A stretch of DNA of 12,745 nucleotides, taken from assembly GCA_946481065.1 (NCBI GenBank), contig CAMLMA010000047.1, positions 1 to 12,745 of the forward strand, given 5' to 3'. Position 1 is the stretch's first letter; the number at the start of each line of letters is the position of its first letter. Positions 1-6,395 of this stretch are shown here, in pieces. Under the pieces are notes generated by a model. That model worked only from the letters and a program-made list of their open reading frames with translations. It ran no database searches and was not told where the DNA came from. Both the position numbers and the translations under genes were made by a program. This DNA comes from an uncultured Nitrosomonadales bacterium (lineage in GTDB: Bacteria; Pseudomonadota; Gammaproteobacteria; Burkholderiales; Methylophilaceae).

Positions 1-60
1 TATCCATATCGCGGCTAAGTATGCCACAGATGGCCGGGCCATGAAGTGCGAAGTTTGCGC

Positions 61-66
61 TACAAT
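61..66 (+). promoter_or_regulatory. possible -10 element upstream of mtnP
   Basis: The hexamer TACAAT lies 31 nt before the chosen mtnP start and matches the sigma-70 -10 consensus at five of six positions. No good -35 box is visible 16-18 nt upstream (the bases there read ggccatga), so this is weak. Transcription could equally come from a gene left of the window: one forward frame ends in a TAA at 16-18, which may be the tail of such a gene. Confidence 0.3.
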
Positions 67-97
67 CCAGCCCATAGCTCATTCAGGAACACGATCC

Positions 98-844
98 ATG
101 CTTGGTATCATCGGTGGCACAGGGCTCACCCAACTCGCGAATCTGCAGATCATCCGTCGCCAACTCATACGCACCCCTTACGGTGAGCCCTCCGGGCCGC
201 TGACGTTCGGTGAGATCTGTGGCCGCACAGTGATATTCCTGCCCCGACACGGCAACGGCCATACCATTCCGCCGCATGCGGTGAACTACCGCGCCAACCT
301 CTGGGCGCTGCAATCCGAGGGCGTCACCGATATCGTCGCAGTCGCGACTGTGGGCGGCATCCATGAGCATCTATCCCCGGGCAGCATCGCCGTGCCGGAC
401 CAGATCATCGATTACACGACAGGCCGCAAGAACTCATTCCACGACGGGGTCGATATGCCGGTGCGCCACATCGATTTCACCGAACCTTATTGCCCACGGC
501 TACGCGATCTCTGCAAACAGGCGGGGGTCAAGGCCAACGAGGCGCTGATCGACGGTGGTGTCTACGCCTGTGTGCAGGGGCCGAGACTCGAGACGGCAGC
601 CGAGATCGATCGTCTGGAACGCGACGGCGCTGCCATGGTGGGCATGACCGGCATGCCGGAAGCCGCGCTGGCGCGCGAACTCGAAATCAGTTATGCGGCC
701 TTCTGCCCGGTCGCCAACTATGCTGCAGGGCGGGGCAATAGCCGTCATGGTATCCGCTACGAAGAGATCGGGGCGGTACTCGACGCGACCATGCAGCGCG
801 TACGCAACCTCATCGAACAGGTGGTGATCCTGCATGGCAATTAA
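98..844 (+). CDS. mtnP: S-methyl-5'-thioinosine phosphorylase (MTIP, MTAP/PNP family)
   Basis: This 248-residue protein belongs to the family 2 purine nucleoside/methylthioadenosine phosphorylases. It should split a 5'-methylthiopurine nucleoside with phosphate into the base and 5-methylthioribose-1-phosphate, feeding methylthio and purine salvage in the cytosol. Visible motifs are the N-terminal phosphate-binding loop [10 protein letters not shown] (residues 4-13), the RHG..H...[12 protein letters not shown] block (50-71), AVATVGGI (81-88), [13 protein letters not shown] (154-166) and [15 protein letters not shown] (182-196). The last block and VANYAAG (205-211), in place of the V(T/S)DYD of true MTAPs, fit thioinosine rather than thioadenosine preference. 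That is known for the Pseudomonas enzyme and inferred here. The start at 98 was preferred over the in-frame ATG at 41: AGGA sits 9 nt upstream, and the glycine loop then begins at residue 4 as is usual. The stop overlaps def by 11 nt. Confidence 0.88.
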   Translation: MLGIIGGTGLTQLANLQIIRRQLIRTPYGEPSGPLTFGEICGRTVIFLPRHGNGHTIPPHAVNYRANLWALQSEGVTDIVAVATVGGIHEHLSPGSIAVPDQIIDYTTGRKNSFHDGVDMPVRHIDFTEPYCPRLRDLCKQAGVKANEALIDGGVYACVQGPRLETAAEIDRLERDGAAMVGMTGMPEAALARELEISYAAFCPVANYAAGRGNSRHGIRYEEIGAVLDATMQRVRNLIEQVVILHGN

Positions 845-1367
845 AACGGTACTCAGAATGGGCGATCCGGTGCTGTTGCAGCAGGCCGCGCCAGTCACGC
901 AATTCGATACGCCCGAACTCCATGCGCTGATCAAGGACATGGAAGACACGATGCAACACATGAACGGCGCAGGTATCGCCGCGCCGCAGATCGGCGTCAG
1001 CCTGCGCGTGGTCATTTTCGGTGTGGGCAAGAACCCGCGTTACCCCGATGCGGAAGAAGTGCCTTATACGGTGCTGGTCAATCCGGTGCTTAGCCCGGTG
1101 GGCAACGAGATGGAAGACGGCTGGGAAGGCTGCCTTTCGGTGCCCGGTCTGCGTGGTATCGTGCCGCGCTACCAGCGTCTGCACTACACGGGGTATGACC
1201 AGTACGGCAAGCCGATAGACCGTCTGGCCAGCGGCTTTCATGCGCGGGTGGTCCAGCATGAATGCGATCACCTCGACGGCATTCTTTATCCGATGCGCAT
1301 TCGCGATCTGGCCAGCTTCGGCTTCACTGATGTGCTGTTCCCGGGCATGGATTTACAGGATGACTGA
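834..1367 (+). CDS. def: peptide deformylase
   Basis: This 177-residue metalloenzyme removes the formyl group from the N-terminal methionine of nascent proteins at the ribosome, before methionine aminopeptidase can act. All three family motifs are present: GAGIAAPQ (residues 45-52), EGCLS (98-102) and HECDH (142-146). Cys100, His142 and His146 are the expected metal ligands and Glu143 the catalytic base. The length is normal for the class. The ATG lies inside the end of mtnP (11-nt overlap), with only a weak purine-rich stretch ahead of it (gtggtg), which suggests translational coupling to mtnP. In many proteobacteria def pairs with fmt instead. No fmt is seen here, so this may be a second, unlinked deformylase gene of the genome. 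Confidence 0.95.
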   Translation: MAIKTVLRMGDPVLLQQAAPVTQFDTPELHALIKDMEDTMQHMNGAGIAAPQIGVSLRVVIFGVGKNPRYPDAEEVPYTVLVNPVLSPVGNEMEDGWEGCLSVPGLRGIVPRYQRLHYTGYDQYGKPIDRLASGFHARVVQHECDHLDGILYPMRIRDLASFGFTDVLFPGMDLQDD

Positions 1368-1383
1368 GCAACTGTGGTAAAAT
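1353..1383 (+). promoter_or_regulatory. likely promoter of tRNA-Ser, extended -10
   Basis: TGGTAAAAT at 1375-1383 is an extended -10 (TGn plus TAAAAT). It is followed by the GC-rich stretch gcgcgcc, typical of the discriminator of growth-rate- and ppGpp-controlled stable RNA promoters. A candidate -35, TTACAG (1353-1358), sits 19 nt upstream, longer than ideal, so the -35 part is uncertain. Initiation would fall near 1390, giving a leader of about 40 nt before the mature tRNA. The element straddles the end of def. Confidence 0.5.
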
Positions 1384-1432
1384 GCGCGCCTCGTACGATT
1401 GCCATCAGATACACACCCGATGTGCGATCCGG

Positions 1433-1522
1433 GGAAGCGTGGCAGAGTGGTTGAATGCAACAGTCTTGAAAACTGTCGTGGGTTCACGCCCACCGTGAGT
1501 TCGAATCTCACCGCTTCCGCCA
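1433..1522 (+). tRNA. tRNA-Ser (anticodon UGA)
   Basis: The 7-bp acceptor stem GGAAGCG (1433-1439) pairs with CGCTTCC (1512-1518), followed by discriminator G and an encoded CCA (1520-1522). The anticodon stem ACAGT/ACTGT encloses the loop CTTGAAA, giving anticodon TGA, which reads UCA and, with wobble modification, other UCN serine codons. The long variable arm between anticodon and T arms is the hallmark of class II serine tRNAs. The T arm has the GTTCGAAT core. At 90 nt including CCA it has normal length. It stands alone between def and the cupin gene, with its own likely promoter and no other tRNA nearby. Confidence 0.97.
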
Positions 1523-1539
1523 ATTTCATCATAATCAAA

Positions 1540-1567
1540 AAGTTACATAGACTATTTTGTGTAACTT
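1540..1567. repeat. inverted repeat in tRNA-cupin gap
   Basis: Perfect 8-bp arms AAGTTACA (1540-1547) and TGTAACTT (1560-1567) flank a 12-nt AT-rich loop. A run of six T (1575-1580) begins 8 nt after the second arm. It could be a weak transcript end for the tRNA, an operator controlling the cupin gene, or a leader hairpin. The stem is AT-rich and the T run is displaced, so it is not a convincing intrinsic terminator. The local bases are clearly richer in A+T than the flanking genes. Confidence 0.5.
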
Positions 1568-1603
1568 ATCAGTATTTTTTAATCATCAATTGTAAGGAAG
1601 AAC

Positions 1604-1879
1604 ATGAGCCAAATCATCGTTGAGCACAATCCAAGTGAAGAGAAGTTGAAGCAACTGGGCGTTTCCGGCTGGTCCATCTGGGAAAAGGAAGTCTCCAAGT
1701 TCCCATTGGATTTCGGCATCAAGGAAACCGCATATGTGCTCGAAGGCGAAATCATCGTCACCCCCAAGGGTGGCGAGCCGGTCCGCATCGTGCCTGGTGA
1801 CCTGGTCGTGTTCCCGGCCGGTCTCGACACCAACTGGGAAGTGGTCAAGCCACTGCGCAAGCACTACAAGCACGGTTAA
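1604..1879 (+). CDS. small cupin-fold protein, function unknown
   Basis: A 91-residue single-domain protein resembling the Cupin_3/DUF861 group, small cupins related in fold to (S)-ureidoglycine aminohydrolase. The visible core is ETAYVLEGE (residues 41-49), then a turn (TPKGGEPVRI) and GDLVVFPAGLDTNWEV (65-80), which match the two cupin motifs in shape. The classical HxH of motif 1 and the histidine of motif 2 are absent: residues 37-41 read FGIKE, and Thr76 stands where the motif 2 histidine would be expected. Normal metal binding is therefore doubtful. No signal peptide or membrane segment is seen, so it is probably cytosolic. A strong Shine-Dalgarno AAGGAAG (1594-1600) precedes the ATG. 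The gene is monocistronic, between tRNA-Ser and a strong terminator, so neighbours give no clue to its substrate. Confidence 0.85.
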   Translation: MSQIIVEHNPSEEKLKQLGVSGWSIWEKEVSKFPLDFGIKETAYVLEGEIIVTPKGGEPVRIVPGDLVVFPAGLDTNWEVVKPLRKHYKHG

Positions 1880-1893
1880 TCCCGAGCGCACGC

Positions 1894-1925
1894 AAAATAA
1901 AACCCGCTTCGGCGGGTTTTATTTT
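1894..1925. terminator. bidirectional intrinsic terminator (cupin gene / glnD)
   Basis: The arms AAAATAAAACCCGC (1894-1907) and GCGGGTTTTATTTT (1912-1925) are perfectly complementary over 14 bp around a TTCG tetraloop. The GC core is 5 bp, and the A tract on one side and T tract on the other give a U-rich tail whichever strand is read. It begins 15 nt after the cupin stop and 24 nt after the glnD stop, so it ends both convergent transcripts. Confidence 0.96.
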
Positions 1926-1948
1926 GTCCAGAGCACGTATGGAAGCCT

Positions 1949-4519
1949 TCAGAACTGGGTGAGCAGGGTCGCTTCCAGATGCTTGACGGTGTCATCCGAC
2001 AACTGGCGCATGCTCTTGCCGGAGATGAGGAATGTATCCTCGGCACGGTTGCCCAGCGTATTGATCTTGGCGGTGTGCAGATGCACCCCATGTTCGAGCA
2101 GGGTGTGTGCGATGCGCGAGAGCAGGCCGGGGCGGTCGCCGGCGATGATCTCGAGCGTGTGGTTGGACGATTCACGCTCCTGGCGGATATGCACACTGGC
2201 GGTGATCGGCATGTGTTTGACCTGGCGGCTGATCCGACCTTGCGTCCGATATTCCGCAGGCGCGTCGGAAGCCAGTTTCTGGGTCAGCTCGAATTCGATG
2301 TAATTGAGCAGATCGCGATAGCGCACGGATTTGTCGCTGTTGTCCAGCACCAGGAAGGTGTCCAGGGCGTAATCGTGCTTGGTCGTGTGGACCTTGGCTT
2401 CGACGATGGTGTAGCCGATGCGATCGAAGAAGTCGCAGATGCGTGCGAAAAGATCATCGCGGTCGCGCGTGTAGATCAGGGTCTGGATGCCATCGCCCGC
2501 CGGGCTGAGTCGTGCGCGCACGATGGGCGAGGGCGTATCGAGATGGCTCACCAGCAGGCGCGTGTGCCATGCGATCTCCTGGGCGTCATGCCGCAGGAAA
2601 TATTGCCGCCCGAGCTTTTCCCAGAGCGGATCGTAGGCTTCGCTCTTGAGCCCATAGTAATTGAGCGTCGAGATCGCCTGACGCTGTCGGGTGAGGACTT
2701 CGGCGTCGGCGCCACCGACAGAACCACGCAACAAGCGCTGGGCGGCCAGGAACAGGTTCTCCAGCAGCTTGGCCTTCCAGGCGTTCCAGACCTTGGGGCT
2801 GGTGCCGCGGATATCGGCAACGGTCAGAAGATATAACGCGACAAGGCGCCGCTCGTCTCCGACGAAACGAGCGAAGTGTTCGATGACGGCCGGGTCGGAG
2901 AGGTCGGATTTCTGCGCGGTGCTCGACATGACGAGATGGGTCTCGACCAGCCAGGCCACCAGTTCGCCATCTGCTTTCGGCAAGCCGTGCATGCGGCAGA
3001 ATCGCCGCGCGTCGACCGTGCCCAGGGTGGAGTGATCGCCGCCCCGGCCCTTGGCGATATCGTGGAACAAGGCGCCGAGGTAGAGCAGGTAAGGCTTGTC
3101 GAAATCGGCGAACAACTTGCTGCACAGCGGAAACTCGTGGCTAAAGCGGGCGATGGCGAATCGACGCAGGTTACGCAGCACATTGAGGATATGCTCATCC
3201 ACCGTGTAGACATGGAACAGGTCATGTTGCATCTGGCCGACGATGCGGCCGAACGCCGGGATGTAATTGCCGAGGATGCCATAGCGATTCATGCGCCGTA
3301 GCGCGTGGGTGATGCCTTCGGGTTGCTGCAGGATCTTGATGAACAGGGCCTTGTTCTTGGGGTCCTGCCGAAAATCGCGGTTCACCAGGTTGCGTACCCG
3401 GTGCATCGTGCGCAACAGGTTGGCACTCATACCCTGTAATTCGGGATGCTGCTGCATCAGCAGGAAGCTCTCGAAGATCGCCGACGGATTGCGCTGGAAC
3501 ACCGAAGTCGAGCTGATGTCGAGCTGGCCGTTGCGGATCTCGAAGCGACTATTGAGGCGTGTGACGCCATGCGCCTCCGGATGTACATGCTCGCGTAGCG
3601 TCTGCAGCAGGATATCGTTCATCAGGCCGATGAACTTGGCGCTGCGATAGAAGCTGTTCATCAGTTGCTCGCTGGCGCGCCGGCGTTTCGTGCTTTCGAA
3701 ACCCATCTCGCGCGCGAGGTCGTTCTGGAAATCGAATAGCAGGCGATCCTCACGTCGCTTCGCCAGGTAGTGCAGGCGGATACGCAAGGTTTGCAGGTGC
3801 CGCTCGTGCCGGCGGATCTGCCGGGCTTCGAGGGGCGTCAGCAAGCCGTGTCGGACCAGTGCCTGCCAGCTATTGCCGAAGCCCATGCTATGGGCGATCC
3901 ACAGCACTGACTGCAGGTCGCGCAAGCCGCCGGGGCTCTCCTTGATGTTCGGTTCCAGATTGTAGGAGGTGTCATTGAACTTGGCATGCCGTTGCTGCTG
4001 TTCCTGCAGCTTGGCATCGAAGAATCGCTGCGGATCCATGGCGCTGCGCATCGCTTCGCCAAACGTCTTGTATAACTTGCGGCTACCGATCAGCAGACGC
4101 GCTTCGGAAAGATTGGTCTGGACAGTCACGTCCTTGGCGGCTTCCTCGATGCACTCACTGAGGTTGCGCACGCTGTGGCCGACGGCAAGGCCGATATCCC
4201 AGAGCACGCCGATCAGGGCCTCGATGGCCTGATCATGGACGCTATCGGCATCGTCCGGCAGCAGGATCAACAGGTCAACATCGGAGTAGGGGAAGAGTTC
4301 GCCGCGACCGTAGCCACCGACCGCGATCAGGCAGAAACCATCCGGGATCGCGGCGCTTTTCCAGAGATCCCGTAACAGGTCGTCCACAAGCCTGCAATGC
4401 TGGCGCAACAGATCCGACGTGTCCTGCTTTTCCATGAAACGCACACGCAACAGTTGTTGCTGGTCGAGCAGGTATTTGCGCCAATTCAGCGCTGGATGAT
4501 CCGACGCGGGAACGGCCAT
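1949..4519 (-). CDS. glnD: bifunctional [PII] uridylyltransferase / uridylyl-removing enzyme
   Basis: This 856-residue cytosolic nitrogen sensor attaches UMP to the PII proteins (GlnB/GlnK) when glutamine is low and removes it when glutamine is high, thereby steering glutamine synthetase and NtrC. Domain order is complete. A nucleotidyltransferase core has GGYGRGE (residues 68-74) and the metal-binding SDVD (79-82). A GlnE/GlnD-type helical linker holds YNLEPNIKESPGGLRDLQ (186-203). The HD hydrolase has His436 in HVYTVDEH and FHDIAKG (485-491). Two C-terminal ACT domains that bind glutamine lie at about 679-750 and 788-856, the latter with the typical AGDRPGLLSRIA. Length is slightly under the roughly 890 of the E. 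coli protein. The ATG lies 10 nt beyond the map stop, so it is co-transcribed with map; its Shine-Dalgarno is weak, around the TAGG of the map stop. Confidence 0.97.
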   Translation of the reverse strand: MAVPASDHPALNWRKYLLDQQQLLRVRFMEKQDTSDLLRQHCRLVDDLLRDLWKSAAIPDGFCLIAVGGYGRGELFPYSDVDLLILLPDDADSVHDQAIEALIGVLWDIGLAVGHSVRNLSECIEEAAKDVTVQTNLSEARLLIGSRKLYKTFGEAMRSAMDPQRFFDAKLQEQQQRHAKFNDTSYNLEPNIKESPGGLRDLQSVLWIAHSMGFGNSWQALVRHGLLTPLEARQIRRHERHLQTLRIRLHYLAKRREDRLLFDFQNDLAREMGFESTKRRRASEQLMNSFYRSAKFIGLMNDILLQTLREHVHPEAHGVTRLNSRFEIRNGQLDISSTSVFQRNPSAIFESFLLMQQHPELQGMSANLLRTMHRVRNLVNRDFRQDPKNKALFIKILQQPEGITHALRRMNRYGILGNYIPAFGRIVGQMQHDLFHVYTVDEHILNVLRNLRRFAIARFSHEFPLCSKLFADFDKPYLLYLGALFHDIAKGRGGDHSTLGTVDARRFCRMHGLPKADGELVAWLVETHLVMSSTAQKSDLSDPAVIEHFARFVGDERRLVALYLLTVADIRGTSPKVWNAWKAKLLENLFLAAQRLLRGSVGGADAEVLTRQRQAISTLNYYGLKSEAYDPLWEKLGRQYFLRHDAQEIAWHTRLLVSHLDTPSPIVRARLSPAGDGIQTLIYTRDRDDLFARICDFFDRIGYTIVEAKVHTTKHDYALDTFLVLDNSDKSVRYRDLLNYIEFELTQKLASDAPAEYRTQGRISRQVKHMPITASVHIRQERESSNHTLEIIAGDRPGLLSRIAHTLLEHGVHLHTAKINTLGNRAEDTFLISGKSMRQLSDDTVKHLEATLLTQF

Positions 4520-4529
4520 GGGCAGCTGC

Positions 4530-5327
4530 CTAGACGAAATCCGGGATGGGAGGCGATCCTGCCGAGACGGTCATCACTTCGAAACCGGACTCGGTGACGA
4601 GGACCGTATGCTCCCATTGCGCGGACAGGCTGTGGTCCTTGGTGACGATGGTCCAGCCGTCGTTGAGCTGCTTGATGTCGCGCTTGCCGGCGTTGATCAT
4701 GGGTTCGACCGTGAACATCATGCCAGCCTGCAGCTTCATGCCGGCGCCGGGGCGACCGTAATGCAGGATCTGCGGGTCTTCGTGGAATTTCTTGCCGATG
4801 CCGTGGCCGCAGAATTCGCGCACCACACTGTAACCCTGTTTCTCGGCATAGCTCTGGATGGCGTGACCGATATCGCCAAGCGTGGCTCCTGGCTTGACTT
4901 TGGCGATGCCCAGCCACATGCATTCATAGGTGATCTCGCACAGGCGCCTGGCCTGGATCGACGGCTCGCCGACATAGAACATGCGGCTGGTATCGCCGTG
5001 ATAACCGTCCTTGATGACCGTGATGTCGATGTTGACGATATCGCTATTCTTCAACACCTTGTCGCCCGGGATGCCGTGGCAGATCTGGTGATTGACCGAA
5101 GTGCAGATGGACTTGGGGTAGGGCGTATGGCCTGGCGGCGTATAATGTAGCGGTGCCGGGATGGTCTTCTGCACGTTCACCATGTAGTCGTGGCAGAGCG
5201 CGTCGAGCTCACCTGTCGTCACGCCCGCCTTGACATGCGGTGTGATGAAATCGAGAACCTCGGAAGCCAGTTTGCCGGCTATGCGCATTTTTTCGATATC
5301 TGTCGCGTTTTTGATCGTGATCGCCAT
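4530..5327 (-). CDS. map: type I methionine aminopeptidase
   Basis: This 265-residue enzyme removes the initiator methionine from deformylated nascent proteins. The five metal ligands are all in place: Asp101 (VNIDITV), Asp112 (HGDTS), His175 (CGHGIG), Glu208 (FTVEPM) and Glu239 (QWEHT), with the substrate-contacting His84 in ICHGIPGD. A few extra residues around HYTPPGHTPYPKS (61-73) are absent from the E. coli protein as I recall it, and are probably a lineage feature. The start at 5327 gives the canonical beginning MAITIKNATDIEKMR. The reading frame stays open to 5453, but that extension has no family resemblance and would run into the divergent promoter region. Upstream Shine-Dalgarno is poor. 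The gene leads a two-gene unit with glnD and faces away from rpsB, an arrangement shared with E. coli. Confidence 0.96.
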   Translation of the reverse strand: MAITIKNATDIEKMRIAGKLASEVLDFITPHVKAGVTTGELDALCHDYMVNVQKTIPAPLHYTPPGHTPYPKSICTSVNHQICHGIPGDKVLKNSDIVNIDITVIKDGYHGDTSRMFYVGEPSIQARRLCEITYECMWLGIAKVKPGATLGDIGHAIQSYAEKQGYSVVREFCGHGIGKKFHEDPQILHYGRPGAGMKLQAGMMFTVEPMINAGKRDIKQLNDGWTIVTKDHSLSAQWEHTVLVTESGFEVMTVSAGSPPIPDFV

Positions 5328-5360
5328 AGTGCATGATCGGCCCGAAAGCCCAGTTTTTCC

Positions 5361-5390
5361 TTGAATCTCAACAGTTGCCCATGTTAACAT
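5361..5390 (+). promoter_or_regulatory. probable rpsB promoter, extended -10
   Basis: TTGAAT (5361-5366) and TAACAT (5385-5390) are separated by 18 nt. The -10 is preceded by TG at 5382-5383, making an extended -10. The following acgtgcccg forms a GC-rich discriminator. This layout agrees with what is known of the E. coli rpsB promoter (extended -10 plus GC-rich discriminator, under stringent control). Initiation near 5397 would give a leader of about 138 nt. Confidence 0.6.
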
Positions 5391-5396
5391 ACGTGC

Positions 5397-5534
5397 CCGT
5401 TTCGCAGGAGCGATTCCCGCGGGGCGGAACATTATCAATCTTAAATCGAGCATATGCCCCGTACAGGGTGTCTGGAGCCAGATCTCCAGATGTTGTTGGG
5501 CGTATGTGAGCTATAACCCTTACTGGAGACATTC
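5397..5534 (+). promoter_or_regulatory. structured rpsB leader, candidate S2 autoregulatory element
   Basis: The 5' leader folds on paper into a long-range stem CATATGCCC (5451-5459) with GGGCGTATG (5498-5506), 9 bp with one G-U pair. It encloses the hairpin TCTGGAG (5471-5477)/CTCCAGA (5484-5490) with a 6-nt loop. A smaller hairpin with one bulged C may form at 5414-5429 (TTCCCGC/GCGGAA). The Shine-Dalgarno TGGAG (5524-5528) lies 18 nt beyond the long stem. In gammaproteobacteria the rpsB leader is the site where excess S2 represses its own operon. That this element does the same is inferred from position and structure. Confidence 0.55.
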
Positions 5535-6284
5535 ATGTCCGTAACGATGCGTCAAATGCTGGAAGCCGGAGTCCACTTCGGTCATCAAACCCGCTACTGG
5601 AACCCGAAGATGGCCCCGTTCATTTTCGGTGATCGCAACAAGATCCATATCGTCAACCTGGAAAAGACCCTGCCGCTGTTCGAGGACGCGCTGAAGTATG
5701 TGCGCCAGCTCGCGGCCAACAAGGGCCGTATCCTGTTCGTTGGCACCAAGCGCCAAGCGCGCGAGATCATCAAGGAAGAAGCCGAGCGCGCCAACTGCGC
5801 TTACGTCAACCACCGCTGGCTCGGCGGCATGCTGACCAACTTCAAGACCGTCAAGCAATCCATCAAGCGCCTCAATGACTATGAAGCCATGATGCAGGAC
5901 GGCAGTCTGGAAAAGTTCGGCAAGAAGGAAGCCCTGGGTTACAAGCGCGAGATCGAGAAGCTGGTACGCTCCATCGGCGGTATCAAGGAGATGGGTGGCC
6001 TGCCAGACGCGATCTTCATCATCGACGTCGGTCACGAAAGCGGCGCTGTCACCGAGGCTGCCAAGCTGGGCATCCCGGTCATCGGCATCGTCGATACCAA
6101 CAATTCCCCAGATGGCATCACCTACGTGATCCCTGGTAACGACGACTCCAGCCGCGCGATCCGCCTCTACGCTCGCGGCGTCGCTGACGCAGTGCTCGAG
6201 GGCCGTAGCCAGAACATCGCTGAGATCGTCAAGGCTTCGACCGAAGAAGAATTCGTCGAAGTCGAAGAAGCTGCAGCTGAGTAA
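5535..6284 (+). CDS. rpsB: 30S ribosomal protein S2
   Basis: This 249-residue protein of the small subunit helps hold S1 on the ribosome and is needed for initiation. The N-terminal signature [13 protein letters not shown] (residues 14-26) is intact, as are FVGTKRQA (68-75), [10 protein letters not shown] (94-103), and the C-terminal IVDTN.SPD and YVIPGNDDS stretch (185-205). The tail is strongly acidic (from about 236), as in many betaproteobacteria. GGAG at 5525-5528 sits 6 nt from the ATG. It heads the plus-strand block and is followed after 111 nt by tsf, the universal partner. Expression is probably set by the promoter and leader just upstream and by the attenuator downstream. Confidence 0.98.
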   Translation: MSVTMRQMLEAGVHFGHQTRYWNPKMAPFIFGDRNKIHIVNLEKTLPLFEDALKYVRQLAANKGRILFVGTKRQAREIIKEEAERANCAYVNHRWLGGMLTNFKTVKQSIKRLNDYEAMMQDGSLEKFGKKEALGYKREIEKLVRSIGGIKEMGGLPDAIFIIDVGHESGAVTEAAKLGIPVIGIVDTNNSPDGITYVIPGNDDSSRAIRLYARGVADAVLEGRSQNIAEIVKASTEEEFVEVEEAAAE

Positions 6285-6286
6285 TA

Positions 6287-6320
6287 CCCTTTAGAAAAGG
6301 GGGCGCGAGCCCCCTTTTTT
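6287..6320 (+). terminator. intrinsic terminator/attenuator between rpsB and tsf
   Basis: AAAAGGGGGC (6295-6304) pairs with GCCCCCTTTT (6309-6318) around a GCGA (GNRA-type) tetraloop: a 10-bp perfect stem ending in six T (6315-6320). It starts only 10 nt after the rpsB stop. A second, exclusive hairpin CCCTTT (6287-6292)/AAAGGG (6296-6301) would use the same bases of the upstream arm. Since tsf must still be made, partial termination (attenuation) is the likely role. No convincing separate tsf promoter was found between here and 6395; TTGTAT at 6319-6324 with TTTATC at 6342-6347 is only a poor match. An 8-nt direct repeat, CGCTTTAT, occurs at 6329-6336 and 6339-6346. Confidence 0.8.
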
Positions 6321-6395
6321 GTATCTATCGCTTTATACCGCTTTATCCCAATACGGCTGTTGTGGCCGAAAAGCACACAAATCAAGGAGTGAAAA

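Noticed and set aside
1..18. Possible C-terminal tail of an upstream gene ending in TAA at 16-18
   Set aside because: Only five codons are in the window, which is too little to identify or even confirm a gene.
41..97. Extended N-terminus of MtnP from ATG 41
   Set aside because: The internal ATG at 98 has AGGA at proper distance and puts the glycine-rich loop at the expected place. The extension also covers the possible -10 element.
1505..1522. tRNA-Ser 3' end as an integration site (attL/attR)
   Set aside because: No integrase and no second copy of the tRNA end were found within the window; the flanks are housekeeping genes.
1399..1623. Small open frame running through tRNA-Ser
   Set aside because: It overlaps a complete tRNA gene and runs into the cupin gene in another frame; no homology visible.
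1979..2836. Long plus-strand open frame (285 codons) inside glnD
   Set aside because: It is the mirror of glnD, which has complete and recognisable domains. The translation shows no family motif and the frame is open because of the GC-rich codon pattern of the true gene.
4518..5150. Plus-strand open frame of 210 codons opposite map
   Set aside because: Antisense shadow of map; no motif and no separate promoter or Shine-Dalgarno.
5328..5453. Extended N-terminus of Map from an upstream in-frame ATG
   Set aside because: The extra 42 residues have no family match and would overlap the divergent promoter; MAITIKNATDIEKMR is the normal beginning.
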